Source: Planctomycetota bacterium (GTDB lineage: Bacteria; Planctomycetota; MHYJ01; WSZJ01). From it: a stretch of DNA of 45,464 nucleotides. The notes beneath the pieces are model-generated. The model saw only the letters and a program-made list of their open reading frames with translations. It searched no databases and had not been told where the DNA came from. The stretch covers positions 1 through 45,464 of the forward strand of contig JAIOPR010000052.1 of the NCBI GenBank assembly GCA_021413805.1. Direction: 5' to 3'. Positions 10,061 to 18,545 of this stretch are shown piece after piece. The stretch's first letter is position 1; each line of letters begins with the position of its first letter. A program made the position numbers and the translations under genes.

Positions 10061-10869
10061 TGCGCATCATCGCCCACCTGTCGGACCTGCATTTCGGGCG
10101 CGTGGACGAAGCGCTCCTCGAGCCGCTGCGGCTTCGAGTTCGGGAACTGGCGCCCCACCTCGTCGTGGTCTCGGGCGACCTCACGCAGCGCGCCCGGCCG
10201 TCGCAGTTCCTCGCCGCCCGGCGCTACCTCGATTCGCTTCCCCAACCGCAGGTCGTCGTCCCCGGCAACCACGACGTGCCGCTCTACAACGTCTTCCAGC
10301 GCTTCTTCCAGCCGTTCCACAAGTATCGGCGATTCATCAATGAGGACCTCGAACCCGGGTTCTGCGACGAAGAGATCGCGGTGGTCGGCATCAACACGTC
10401 GCGCTCCTTTACCTGGAAGGAAGGGAGCATCAATGCAGGCCAGGTCGCGAAGGTGCGCGCGAAGCTCTTCGGCGGCCCCGCGAATGTCGCGAAGATCATC
10501 GTGACGCACCACCCGTTCGACGTCCCCGAGGGGCGCGACGAGAACCAGCTCGTTGCCCGCGCGGAGATGGCGATGAAAGTTTTCGCCGAGTGCGGCGCCG
10601 ACATCCTGCTCTCCGGGCATCTGCACACGACCCACACGACGCATTCCGCCGAGCGCTACAGGATCCCCGGCCATTCCGCGCTGATCGTCCAGGCGGGAAG
10701 CGCCACTTCCACCCGGACCCGCGGCGAGTCGAACAGTTTCAACGTGCTTCACGTGACGCCCGGCGACATCCGCATCGATCGCTACACCTGGGAGCCCGGG
10801 AAGAACGAGTTTTCGCACGCCGGAAGCGAGGAATTCTCGCGCGCATCGGAGGGCTGGCATCGCAAATGA
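10060..10869 (+). CDS. Calcineurin-like metallophosphoesterase
   Basis: A 269-aa binuclear metallophosphoesterase. Motifs in order are the metal ligands in AHLSDLHFG (D-x-H), VVSGDLTQRA (GDLT), VVPGNHDVPL (GNHD), IIVTHHPF (histidine) and LLSGHLHTTHT (GHLH). This is the pattern of the CpdA/YfcE-like subgroup that hydrolyses cyclic nucleotides, phosphodiesters or phospholipid headgroups. The true start is the ATG at 10060, overlapping the lipid kinase stop, because the long ORF from 9622 is only read-through of the other frame. The coupling to a lipid kinase suggests a lipid-linked phosphate substrate (inference). Confidence 0.92.
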   Translation: MRIIAHLSDLHFGRVDEALLEPLRLRVRELAPHLVVVSGDLTQRARPSQFLAARRYLDSLPQPQVVVPGNHDVPLYNVFQRFFQPFHKYRRFINEDLEPGFCDEEIAVVGINTSRSFTWKEGSINAGQVAKVRAKLFGGPANVAKIIVTHHPFDVPEGRDENQLVARAEMAMKVFAECGADILLSGHLHTTHTTHSAERYRIPGHSALIVQAGSATSTRTRGESNSFNVLHVTPGDIRIDRYTWEPGKNEFSHAGSEEFSRASEGWHRK

Positions 10870-10970
10870 GGCGCCGGAAGAACTCGCCACGGAGGCAGTG
10901 AATCATGGGGACGAGTCCAACCTTCTTGTTCTGCCTCAATCGTCGCCCCTGGCGGTCCGCCTCGCTTCAG

Positions 10971-12908
10971 TCACCGCCCCATGGCGGGCAGCCCCCCGAG
11001 GTAGCCGACCCATCCGCGCTGGTCCGTCTTGCAGCGCAGGCTCGTTTTCACCAGTTCGGGATAGCCGCTCAGGTCTTCGGCTGCCCCGGGATGCTGGATG
11101 CTGCACGTGATGTAGGCCCACCCGTTTGCGTCGTCCACCACGTTCAGCCCCGTGTTCTCGGCGCCGATCGGCGAAGAGAAGATGCGCACCGCGGTCCGGG
11201 AGTCCACGTTCCACGCCCAGATGAAATTGTTCAGGTGGTTCCCCGAGTCTTCTCCGATGAAGAGCGCCCTCATGGCTTCGGAGTAATGGAGGTTGTCGGG
11301 ATTGGCGACTTTCCCGGTGTCGCACTTGTCAAACCGCCCTGCGGCGGCGCCCGCGGGCTGGCGTGCGCCGGTGACGAGGGGCTCCATGTCAACGGCGACA
11401 AAGTCACTGGCGATCGGCTCGCCGCCCAGGTCCTTCTGTCCTCCCCTGAGATTGCTTTCGTACACGGCGCCGCCGTCGAGGTCCTCCTTTTCGCCGAGGA
11501 GCCGGATGTCGTCCCGGGGGCGGCTTCCGTTCTGCCCGTCCAACATTCCCTTCCGTATGTAACTGATCACCGTGTAAAGCTTCCCGTCCGCGACGTTGTG
11601 CGCCTGTCCTTCCATCTTCGTGAATTCCGTCGTCGCGCCGAGCGTCGCGGCGAAACGCCGCGTCTCCAGGAACTCTGCGGCCACTTCCATGCCCGGCTTG
11701 ACGCGCAAATACTCCAGGGCGGTCGAGCCGCCGGTCCCGGTGTACGCGCAGGCGGGCCTGTACTCCTTGAATTTCCCCGGGTCTGCCGACACGGCCGCCG
11801 GCTCCGCGACTTCCCAGATGTCCGAGAAACGCGTGCCCTTGTCGATCAGCGCCCTCACTTCCGCGTCCGTTGCATGTCCCAACCGGATCCAGACAATGGT
11901 GAAGCGGCCGAAGTTGGCGCCGTCCTTCTGCGCCAGCTGGGCCGCGTAGAGCGTCCCCGCCGAGAGGTCGCCGGCCTCGTCCGCGACATACATCGCGCGG
12001 ATTACATCGTCCCCGTCGTCGCCAAAGTACACCGTCTTCCGGTCATCCATGACATCGCCCAACTCGAACGACAGGCGACCCATCGAGAAGTGTTTCACGA
12101 CCTCCGTCTTGCCATCCGGCTTGACCGTGACTTCCGTGATGTGCCCGTACATGTAGGGATTCGCGCCCCCCTCTGAGGCCAGCTTCCCGGCAGTCCCGAG
12201 GTACAGGTTCATCGCCTCCAGGGGCTTCTTCTCGAAGACGCGCGCGTCAGGCTCGTACTCTTCGCTTCCGAGGTGCGTCATCCACGGCGTCGTGGAGGCA
12301 TTGCACGGGATCCAGACTCCCCCGACGCCCGAGAGATCGACGTTCGAGATCGACAACGGCGTCAGGCGACCCGTGGGGCCGTCCTGCTTCAGGACGGTGA
12401 GGTTGAGCGCCATGGGAAGACGCGCGTACAGGTTGACGGGCGGAAGTCCCGGGTCGGTGTTCGCGGCCTCCGTGTCGTACTCGAGGTGATTGACCAGGAA
12501 GAGCGTGCCCTCCCCGGCGCCGGGGACGGACAGCAGGGTCATGCCGTCGGCCCCCGCGGACATGAACGGCCCCCGGCCCGATACGCCGCGAGAATCCCGG
12601 ATGGTTTCGAGAATCGGCGCGCCCTTCGCATCGACCACCAGTCCCGCGTATCCGCCACCGACAAAGTCACCCGAGCGGTGAAGCGCCACATACGACAGCT
12701 TGAACGTGCGCTGCGTCCCGTCGGCCAGCGTCACGATGGCCTCGGACGTCGTGTACGGCGTGACCATTTCCATCTCGGTCGAGGGCGCGGGGGTCGGTGT
12801 GAAACGGACGTCCTTGACCTTCAGCCGGGAAGGCTCGGCGAAGACGGTCGAAAGGAAGGCGCCGCAGAGGAGCACAGCGGCGCTCGAGGCCCTGATCTTG
12901 AACCTCAT
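10971..12908 (-). CDS. PhoX/DUF839-family secreted phosphatase-like protein
   Basis: A 645-aa protein with a signal peptide (FKIRASSAAVLLCGAFLSTVFAE) when started at the Met at 12908, which has GGAGG 7 nt upstream. The ORF track starts earlier. It has the hallmarks of the DUF839/PhoX beta-propeller family: GTLFLVNHLEY near the N-terminus, GGVWIPCNASTTPW, TYLG-type loops, and the C-terminal NPDNLHYSEAMRALFIGED with HLNNFIWAWN. Characterised PhoX proteins are periplasmic Ca/Fe-dependent alkaline phosphatases, but many DUF839 members are uncharacterised. The gene is monocistronic and divergent from the Nudix gene. Phosphatase activity is inferred from the family only. Confidence 0.85.
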   Translation of the reverse strand: MRFKIRASSAAVLLCGAFLSTVFAEPSRLKVKDVRFTPTPAPSTEMEMVTPYTTSEAIVTLADGTQRTFKLSYVALHRSGDFVGGGYAGLVVDAKGAPILETIRDSRGVSGRGPFMSAGADGMTLLSVPGAGEGTLFLVNHLEYDTEAANTDPGLPPVNLYARLPMALNLTVLKQDGPTGRLTPLSISNVDLSGVGGVWIPCNASTTPWMTHLGSEEYEPDARVFEKKPLEAMNLYLGTAGKLASEGGANPYMYGHITEVTVKPDGKTEVVKHFSMGRLSFELGDVMDDRKTVYFGDDGDDVIRAMYVADEAGDLSAGTLYAAQLAQKDGANFGRFTIVWIRLGHATDAEVRALIDKGTRFSDIWEVAEPAAVSADPGKFKEYRPACAYTGTGGSTALEYLRVKPGMEVAAEFLETRRFAATLGATTEFTKMEGQAHNVADGKLYTVISYIRKGMLDGQNGSRPRDDIRLLGEKEDLDGGAVYESNLRGGQKDLGGEPIASDFVAVDMEPLVTGARQPAGAAAGRFDKCDTGKVANPDNLHYSEAMRALFIGEDSGNHLNNFIWAWNVDSRTAVRIFSSPIGAENTGLNVVDDANGWAYITCSIQHPGAAEDLSGYPELVKTSLRCKTDQRGWVGYLGGLPAMGR

Positions 12909-13099
12909 GGAAGAACCTCCGGGAAGTGGTGCGGCGTTGAAGCTAGCTCTCCCCACCGCAAGATCAACCCCCTCCTTTGACATTCACACCATCTTCATCG
13001 CACCGCAACGCGGCCCAAACCCGCCTGCGGGGGCGGTCCCGGTTCAAGTTTGCCTCCATCCACGGCCGATAAAACCCGAGGCATCCAGAGAGGGGACCG

Positions 13100-13537
13100 A
13101 TGACCCGCCGAGACTCCGCCTTCGCCGTCATCCACCGCCGGCAGCAGGTCCTGCTCGTCAAGCCCACGGGCGGGCGGCGCTGGCAGCTCCCGGGCGGCGG
13201 CATCAAGCCGAACGAGACGCCGTGGACGGCCGCGGTGAGGGAGGTGCTCGAGGAAACCGGGCTCGACGCGCAGATCCTGGCACTCACCGGGATATACCGC
13301 CGCTCGGACGGCTCCCTGGCGTACGTCTTCGCCGCCCGCGTTGGTTGGCAGGACATCCCCCGGGGCCGCCTGAACGAAATCGCCAAGCGCCGCTGGATTC
13401 CCGTGGTCGAGGCCGGCGACCGCCTGCCGCGAGCCTCTCGCGCCCGGCTCAAGGACGCCCTCCGCAAACCCGGACTCTTCCGCACGGCCCCGACGGCCCG
13501 CGTTGAAGAACGGGCGCTTCTCTTTTCAGCAGGATAG
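13100..13537 (+). CDS. Nudix hydrolase
   Basis: A 145-aa Nudix protein. The Nudix box is intact around residues 33-55: GGGIKPNETPWTAAVREVLEETGLD fits G-x5-E-x7-REVxEExGU and coordinates the metal for cleaving nucleoside diphosphate-X substrates. The start is ATG at 13100, with AGAGGGGA upstream. The closest general subgroup is the short MutT-like enzymes, and the substrate cannot be told. Six bases separate it from the CHAD gene, so the two are probably one operon, suggesting a link to phosphate or polyphosphate-related metabolism (inference). Confidence 0.92.
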   Translation: MTRRDSAFAVIHRRQQVLLVKPTGGRRWQLPGGGIKPNETPWTAAVREVLEETGLDAQILALTGIYRRSDGSLAYVFAARVGWQDIPRGRLNEIAKRRWIPVVEAGDRLPRASRARLKDALRKPGLFRTAPTARVEERALLFSAG

Positions 13538-13543
13538 CCCCCC

Positions 13544-14413
13544 ATGAAGACGCTCGAAGCGGCGCCCCCGACGCCCACGCTTGCAGGCAGTTTCTCGAAG
13601 ACGGCATCGCAGCACCTTGAACGACTGCGCGAAGGCGAGAAACAGGTGCGGGAAAGCGGCGACCTCGAGGGCGTCCATCTCATGCGGACCTCGTGCCGTC
13701 GGCTGCGGGCGACGGTGAAATACCTGGGCGACCACCTCGCGCGCGCCGACCGGAAGTCACTTCAGGGCGGCCTGCGCTCGCTCATGGCGGCCCTAGGGCC
13801 GGTGCGGGACCTGGACGTCCTGCGGCACGCGATCCAGGGGACGCCGGGACTGGACCCCAAGGAAGCCGAACTGCTGGCGATGTCGGTTGACAGCCTGGTC
13901 GCGCCGGCGACGTTGCGGATGAACGAAGCCCTCGGCGGCGGCGACTACGCGCGCCTCCTCAGGGACCTGGCCCGAGTGGCGGAGTCCTCTGCGCGCTCGA
14001 TGCCCGCCAGCCTCGCCGGCCCCTCGCGGATCGGCAAAGCGCTCGCCGAGGCCGTGCGACTCAAGCCCGCCAACTGGGCTGCCGCCCCGGACGAAGAGCT
14101 TCACGATCTCCGGAAGGGCATCAAGAAGCTTCGCTATGCGCTGGAAGCCTTTGCGCCGTCCTACGGCCGCCCGGTGTCGCGTGCCATCGAGCGCTGCCGC
14201 GAACTCCAGGAATCGCTCGGAACGCTCCAGGACGCGGCCGTTTTCGGCTCGCTGCTCAAGGGAGTCCGCACCTTCGGCTCAGGACAGTTCCTTGCGACCG
14301 TGCGCGCTCGCGCCGATGCGGGAATCCAGGCGCTTCCCGCCCACTGGGAGCGGGCGTTCGGACCCAAAGGCCTCTCAAGGCTGGGCGGGCATCTCTTCCG
14401 CAGAGCCGTGTGA
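13544..14413 (+). CDS. CHAD-domain protein
   Basis: A 289-aa helical protein of the CHAD family, which binds polyphosphate through conserved basic and His residues. Family signatures include VHLMRTSCRRLRATVKYLGD near residue 45, GPVRDLDVLRHAI near residue 85 and ELHDLRKGIKKLRYALEAF near residue 185, plus LQESLGTLQDAAVF. These are the two characteristic H-x-x-R-x-x-x-(K/R)-R-L-R helices. It is a stand-alone CHAD without a CYTH phosphatase domain. It lies directly behind a Nudix hydrolase. A role in polyphosphate granules or phosphate storage is likely from family knowledge. Confidence 0.93.
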   Translation: MKTLEAAPPTPTLAGSFSKTASQHLERLREGEKQVRESGDLEGVHLMRTSCRRLRATVKYLGDHLARADRKSLQGGLRSLMAALGPVRDLDVLRHAIQGTPGLDPKEAELLAMSVDSLVAPATLRMNEALGGGDYARLLRDLARVAESSARSMPASLAGPSRIGKALAEAVRLKPANWAAAPDEELHDLRKGIKKLRYALEAFAPSYGRPVSRAIERCRELQESLGTLQDAAVFGSLLKGVRTFGSGQFLATVRARADAGIQALPAHWERAFGPKGLSRLGGHLFRRAV

Positions 14414-14430
14414 CGGGCGCCGAAGGAGAT

Positions 14431-14751
14431 TCAGGCGGCGTCGTAGCCGACGAGGGGAGTCTTGATATCTGCAGCGGAAACCCCGCCGGCCGTTTCGTCG
14501 CCCGTCAGGAGATCGCCCTGGCACGGCTCGCCCCCACTCCACCCGAGGGGCGCCGAAGAGGCGCGCGCCCACAGCCTCTCCGGCCGAGGCACAGCCGCGA
14601 CAAGCGGTGTGCCGGCCCCATCGGATTGAGAGGAAGCAAGGAGGGCCGACTCATTCCCACTCGCAGGCCCCCCGGCACGCGTACGGCGCCCCGGGCCCGG
14701 AGCGAAAATCGAGAGCAGCAGGATCCAAACCAGTGCGGCGATGAGCAGCAT
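14431..14751 (-). CDS. Small single-pass membrane protein of unknown function
   Basis: A 106-aa protein with one N-terminal hydrophobic segment (MLLIAALVWILLLSIFAPG) followed by an Arg-rich and then a low-complexity Gly/Ala/Pro tail. The start at 14751 is supported by a strong ribosome site (AAAGGAGG, about 4 nt before ATG), which makes this more than a chance ORF. The N-terminus is likely an uncleaved anchor. No family is recognised. It converges closely on the CHAD gene and diverges from the CBS gene across 218 bp. Confidence 0.55.
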   Translation of the reverse strand: MLLIAALVWILLLSIFAPGPGRRTRAGGPASGNESALLASSQSDGAGTPLVAAVPRPERLWARASSAPLGWSGGEPCQGDLLTGDETAGGVSAADIKTPLVGYDAA

Positions 14752-14969
14752 CCGGCCTCCTTTCGTTGCACGACACGAAGATGGTAGGCGGGGCCTGTGA
14801 AGCGCGCGTTCAGCGGGCGTGAAGTCTTGCCGAATGCGCCAGATTCTTTTCGGGACTCGAATTCACCGGGAATTAGCGCGGGCTTCACGCTCCCTTGGTG
14901 GCCAGGCGGTTTCATCCCTGTCGTCCCCGCGCGAGTGCCGCGAGGAACCGACCAGAAACAGGAGCCCCC

Positions 14970-15476
14970 ATGAAAGTTCACGAACTTTGTCGGCGCGCGC
15001 CGTACACGATCGGCCCCGATGCGAACCTGGCCCAGGCCGTGGCCGCAATGTGGGAAGGAGACTGCGGCGCCCTGGTCGTCGTCGATGCCGAAACCCGGCC
15101 GCTGGCCGTCATCACCGATCGCGACATCGCCGTCGCCCTCGGCACTCGCGACGTCGCGGCGAGCGCCCTCAAGGTCTCGGACGTGATGTCCCGCCGCCTC
15201 TTTACCTGCCTCTCCGATGACGACGTCCGCGCCTCCATCCGCTTCATGGTGCGCAACGGCGTCCGGCGCCTCCCGGTCATCGACCGCGAAGCGAAGCTCA
15301 CGGGGATGCTGTCGGTCAACGACCTCGTGCTCGCGGCGCAGTCCGCGCGAATGTCCCGTCACGACGAACTGACCTGGGCGGACCTCGTCCCGGCGCTGGA
15401 AGTGCTCTACCGTCCGTCGCGCTCGCGGATCCCGGATCATCTCAGGGGCGAAGCGAAGGAGCTTGTCACGACGTAG
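14970..15476 (+). CDS. CBS-domain pair protein
   Basis: A 168-aa protein made of two CBS motifs: residues about 8-60 (YTIGPDANLAQAVAAMWEG, GALVVVDAETRPLAVITDRD) and 72-125 (VMSRRLFTCLSDDDVRASI, RRLPVIDREAKLTGMLSVND). Such Bateman modules bind adenosyl ligands and act as energy sensors. The start at 14970 follows AGGAG, so the longer ORF from 14895 is not needed. Stand-alone CBS proteins are common members of stress or dormancy regulons with universal stress proteins, which fits this neighbourhood. An almost-sigma-54 sequence upstream has the wrong spacing (see rejected items). Confidence 0.93.
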   Translation: MKVHELCRRAPYTIGPDANLAQAVAAMWEGDCGALVVVDAETRPLAVITDRDIAVALGTRDVAASALKVSDVMSRRLFTCLSDDDVRASIRFMVRNGVRRLPVIDREAKLTGMLSVNDLVLAAQSARMSRHDELTWADLVPALEVLYRPSRSRIPDHLRGEAKELVTT

Positions 15477-15480
15477 TGGT

Positions 15481-16164
15481 TCAGCAATCGCGCTGCATTA
15501 CCTGGCTGCCAGACGCGCGCTCCATCTCGAAGGCCGCAGCATCCCGCGTCCTTCCCCGCGGGCGTAGCATCCGCCACGCCTTCTCGTCAGGAACGCGATG
15601 CCATTTTTTAAGGGATCGCCCGACGCCGCTGAGGCGGGGGTGGGTCATCAGGCAGACCACATCGTCCGCCAGGGGCTTAATGCTCGCGATGGAATGTTCT
15701 GTGGCGGCGAGGGCAACGGCGACGATGTGCGAAGCGCGCCGGGCGCGGAGGCTGCGAAGCGCGGCGCGCATCCGTACGCCGGTCGCGAGGCCATCGGCCA
15801 CAAGGATGACGACGCGCCCGGCGACGTTCGGGTTCGTCGAGCCGGGCAGCCAGCGGACGCGCTTCAGGAGCATTCGTGAGAGCCCGTCGATGATCCGGCT
15901 CGCCAGCAGTTCCTCGGAGCCGGTGTTCACATCGCCCGAGTCCAGTTCGACTTCGCCGGTCTCCGCAACCGCGCCGCGGTAACCCTCCACGACCAGCCCT
16001 TCGGCCTGCACCATCCCAAGTTCGGCGCCGAGCCAGAGCGCGACTTCCCGGGCAATCGGGACGCCGCCCGGGGGAAGAGCCAGGACGACGGGGCGGGGAA
16101 CGCGGTACTCCGACAGGCGGGCACCGAGCGCACGCCCAAGTTCCTCAATGTCGTTCGGTTGCAT
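15481..16164 (-). CDS. Phosphoribosyltransferase-like protein with altered PRPP loop
   Basis: A 227-aa type I phosphoribosyltransferase-fold protein (ComF/erythromycin-esterase-associated group). The start at 16164 is chosen because the upstream 64 residues of the ORF look non-coding and GGAG lies about 7 nt before this ATG. The N-terminal ALPPGGVPIAREVALWLGAE is the usual PRTase substrate hood segment. The PRPP loop reads VVILVADGLATGVRM, where family members have a double acidic DDG, so the first acid is Ala. The N-terminal Arg-Lys typical after the GVP segment is also absent. It may therefore be a weak or non-catalytic version. It is convergent with the CBS gene, with only four bases between them. 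Confidence 0.8.
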   Translation of the reverse strand: MQPNDIEELGRALGARLSEYRVPRPVVLALPPGGVPIAREVALWLGAELGMVQAEGLVVEGYRGAVAETGEVELDSGDVNTGSEELLASRIIDGLSRMLLKRVRWLPGSTNPNVAGRVVILVADGLATGVRMRAALRSLRARRASHIVAVALAATEHSIASIKPLADDVVCLMTHPRLSGVGRSLKKWHRVPDEKAWRMLRPRGRTRDAAAFEMERASGSQVMQRDC

Positions 16165-16408
16165 GTGGGTCTCCGGGTGAATTCCGCACGGGCGGCGGCG
16201 TCGCTCGCGGGGGAAGGAGGATGATGGCCCGTGCGTGCAGGCATTGAGCAAAGGACGGGTGAAGAATCCGTAATGATTCGCGGGACTAAAACCCTGCCGC
16301 GGCGTCGAAGTTAGCTCGTCACGCGGCAGGCGTCGCCGAGGACGGCCTGAACGCACAATCCCGCATCTGCCGCTTCCGCAATGAAGAGATGTCTGGTAGG
16401 AACATCCT

Positions 16409-16936
16409 GTGAAACAGAGTGAACTGCCTCACGTTTCGTTTGCGCGGGCGGACGTCACGATGGCGCGCGAACTGCGCGGCCTCGCCGAGGCCTGCGCCGG
16501 GGACCTGACGCGCCGGTTCGGGAACGGACACTGGTCCGGTGTACGGACGCTGGAGACAATCCGGCGCGGGGTGAAAACGCGCGAGGTCTGGGTTGCGCAG
16601 GAAAACGGGAAGATCGTCGGGACCTTCACGCTGGAGCCGAAGAAACCCGGCTTCATTTCGCGCCGAAACTTCACGAACCCGCAGGAGACGTACCTCTGGC
16701 TGGTGAGTTTATTCGTGCACCCGGCACGACAGGGACAAGGCGTCGGGAGGGCGTGCATCTCGGAAATGCGCCGGGTCGCGCTGGCAAAGGGCGCCCGGTG
16801 GATCCGCTGGGACGCCTACAGCGCGCCTGCCGGGGCCGCGGCTTTCTGCGAAAAGTGCGGCGCGAATCGAATCGACGAGACATCCATTCGCGGCGTCGGG
16901 CTCGCCATCTTCGAGATTTCCGCGGGCCCAGCCTGA
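16409..16936 (+). CDS. GNAT-family N-acetyltransferase
   Basis: A 175-aa GNAT acetyltransferase. It starts with GTG at 16409, preceded by AGGA at suitable distance. The acetyl-CoA binding motif A is SLFVHPARQGQGVGRACISEM around residues 102-122 (R/Q-x-x-G-x-G/A), followed by the beta-6/7 region AAFCEKCGANRID typical of the fold. The acceptor substrate cannot be predicted. It diverges from the phosphoribosyltransferase gene across a 244-bp interval that holds both promoters, with no clear site recognised. Confidence 0.92.
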   Translation: MKQSELPHVSFARADVTMARELRGLAEACAGDLTRRFGNGHWSGVRTLETIRRGVKTREVWVAQENGKIVGTFTLEPKKPGFISRRNFTNPQETYLWLVSLFVHPARQGQGVGRACISEMRRVALAKGARWIRWDAYSAPAGAAAFCEKCGANRIDETSIRGVGLAIFEISAGPA

Positions 16937-17059
16937 GGATAATTTCTTCACGGCCGCGACGCCGGGCCCGATCCCGAACTCGAGGACATCACGCATTACG
17001 AACGTGATCCCCGCTGCCCGAAACGTCGAGGCCGCGGGGACCACGGAATTGGACGTCGG

Positions 17060-17878
17060 TCAGAACTGGATGGTGACCTCGGCAAAGAACCCCTGGACTG
17101 CCATCTCAATGTCGAAGTGGTCGTCCCCTCGCCGATCCTCAAGATCGATCCCGATGTAGCGGTACCCGGCGCCGATGGCGACGTTCTGGAAAAGGTAGAA
17201 CTTGGCCTGCACCGTTGCATCGAGGAAACCGGTGCGGATCTCGCGATACCGGATGTACATGGCCTCCGCGTCGGCCTCTAGGGAAATGCAGTTCAGGAAA
17301 CCGAAGCTGGCAGAGGCCCGCGCGACGGGAATGACAGTGTCGCTGTCAACGCGCTCCCGCGGACCGTTGGGGTCCTTCTTCACCGCGCCTTCGGCGTAGA
17401 GGTACCGGCCGCCGACACCGAGACCCAGCCGGAAACCGGCCTTCTTCGCTTCGCCGACATCGATGAGCATGAACTCCGCATCGACGCCACCACTCCGCAC
17501 CGTGACCTCCGAATCCACATCGTCGAACGTGTTGTACTTCGTCCCGTTGTACGTGAAGCTATCGGAGACGACTTGCGAAGATTCATATTCCTGCTGGAAG
17601 TAGCGGGCTTCGACACGCAGGCGCTTGAAGCGCACCTGGGCGAGCCCCTCGACGGCAATCTTGTCATTGCCCAGGTCGAGATCGTCATGCCAGTCGATCT
17701 TGCTTCCGTCGATATCCTCGGTGCCGACTTCCGCGCTGCCTTCGAGCCTCGCCAGCCAGGCGCGACCTTCAACCTTGATGAGGTAATCGTCGATCGACTT
17801 CCCGTCGAGGTCGAAGATTCCCCCGGCGAAGGCCGGGACAGCGCAGAGCGCGAGCGCCAGGCAAATCCTTGTGAGCAT
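17060..17878 (-). CDS. Outer-membrane beta-barrel protein
   Basis: A 272-aa protein with a signal peptide (MLTRICLALALCAVPAFAG) from the Met at 17878, which has AGAGGAC upstream. The mature part alternates hydrophobic and polar residues in strand-length blocks (RVEARYFQQEYES, GFRLGLGVGGRYLY, ATVQAKFYLFQNVAIGAGYRYIGIDL) and ends in Phe (AEVTIQF), the usual beta-barrel assembly signal. This predicts an 8- to 12-strand outer-membrane barrel of unknown ligand. It lies 85 nt downstream of the DUF883-like gene and may share its promoter, with a GC-rich hairpin between them. Confidence 0.82.
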   Translation of the reverse strand: MLTRICLALALCAVPAFAGGIFDLDGKSIDDYLIKVEGRAWLARLEGSAEVGTEDIDGSKIDWHDDLDLGNDKIAVEGLAQVRFKRLRVEARYFQQEYESSQVVSDSFTYNGTKYNTFDDVDSEVTVRSGGVDAEFMLIDVGEAKKAGFRLGLGVGGRYLYAEGAVKKDPNGPRERVDSDTVIPVARASASFGFLNCISLEADAEAMYIRYREIRTGFLDATVQAKFYLFQNVAIGAGYRYIGIDLEDRRGDDHFDIEMAVQGFFAEVTIQF

Positions 17879-17917
17879 AAGATGTCCTCTGTCTTCCCGA
17901 TGGTGAGAATGGGTCAC

Positions 17918-17945
17918 GCCGGCGCGGCAACTCGGCCGCGCCGGC
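17918..17945 (-). terminator. GC-rich stem-loop between the DUF883-like and barrel genes
   Basis: GCCGGCGCGGC and GCCGCGCCGGC form a perfect 11-bp stem with a 6-nt loop. It begins about 20 nt after the stop of the DUF883-like gene on the same strand and lies in the leader of the barrel gene. No T-run follows, so it may be a partial terminator, an attenuator or an mRNA-stabilising hairpin. Confidence 0.5.
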
Positions 17946-17963
17946 CCAATTCAGACGTCGGTG

Positions 17964-18242
17964 TCAGCGGCGGCCCAGGAAGAACCCGAGCAGCGCACCC
18001 GCGACGGAAGCGGCGAGGACCGAGCGGAGAGGGTTACGCGACACGGCCTCTCCCGTCGTGGCGCGGATGGCCAGTACCTTGCGACGCCCAGCTTTCGCGG
18101 CGCGCTTGGAACCGGTTTTCAGGGTCGCCAGGTTGCGCTCGACAGCCTCTTCTACCCTGTCCTTGATCGAAGTCATTCCATCCGTCAGCGCGTGGGCCCT
18201 GGAAGCGTGGTTCGAACGATGTCCATTTGAGCTGTGTGCCAT
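17964..18242 (-). CDS. DUF883/ElaB-like small stress membrane protein
   Basis: A 92-aa protein. The Met at 18242 has a perfect AAAGGAG ribosome site, and the ORF-track extension upstream is non-coding. The N-terminal half is polar, with a helix of the kind DRVEEAVERNLATLKTGSKRA. The C-terminus is one membrane helix ending in a glycine-rich, double-Arg tail (RSVLAASVAGALLGFFLGRR), the architecture of the DUF883 (ElaB/YqjD) family. Those proteins attach to the inner membrane, and YqjD binds ribosomes in stationary phase. A strong sigma-54-like promoter lies just upstream, consistent with stress or stationary-phase expression. Confidence 0.82.
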   Translation of the reverse strand: MAHSSNGHRSNHASRAHALTDGMTSIKDRVEEAVERNLATLKTGSKRAAKAGRRKVLAIRATTGEAVSRNPLRSVLAASVAGALLGFFLGRR

Positions 18243-18280
18243 GACGTTCTCCTTTGAGTTGTTGACGGATTGGAGGCAAA

Positions 18281-18297
18281 AGCAAAGACAATGCCAC
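18281..18297 (-). promoter_or_regulatory. Putative sigma-54 promoter for the DUF883-like gene
   Basis: The minus strand reads G-TGGCATT-GTCT-TTGCT, matching TGGCA at -24 and TTGCT at -12 exactly, with GG-N10-GC spacing. The predicted leader is about 28 nt and contains the AAAGGAG ribosome site. It is one of the two best matches in the window. Confidence 0.7.
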
Positions 18298-18351
18298 GGG
18301 ACTGACACGGGAGTTCCTCCTGGTGGCGCGGAACGAATCGGGTCTCCCGGG

Positions 18352-18365
18352 GCGCCGATCGGCGC
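18352..18365. promoter_or_regulatory. Perfect 14-bp palindrome upstream of a sigma-54-like promoter
   Basis: GCGCCGATCGGCGC is its own reverse complement. It lies about 88 nt upstream of the predicted transcription start of the DUF883-like gene, within the range used by enhancer-binding proteins. GC-only palindromes are frequent in such DNA, so the assignment is weak. Confidence 0.35.
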
Positions 18366-18545
18366 GTTGAATCGGCAAAACTTGCCCAAAACGGAAATTC
18401 ATTCTCCCCGCGGGCGGTCCCGGGGAAGACCAGGAACGACCTTGGCGTCATTCGAAGGCAGGAATCCGATCCGGCGCGCAAGTCTCGTACACTTCCAGGC
18501 CTCGGCTCGCGATCCCCGAACCAGCGGGCCCAGCCGGCAGACGCG

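Larger units (their letters stand above)
18243..18545. other. Intergenic region with sigma-54-like promoter and palindrome
   Basis: 303 bp without a gene between the DUF883-like start and the FAD oxidoreductase stop, both minus strand. It holds the promoter at 18281-18297 and a palindrome at 18352-18365. The remainder has no recognisable ORF or RNA. Confidence 0.6.

Noticed and set aside
10905-12176. 423-aa plus-strand ORF over the PhoX-like gene
   Set aside because: Antisense shadow; the minus-strand product has signal peptide and family motifs.
14820-14860. Sigma-54-like GGCGTGAAGTCTTGCC upstream of the CBS gene
   Set aside because: GG and GC are separated by eleven rather than ten bases, and the -24 half is poor.
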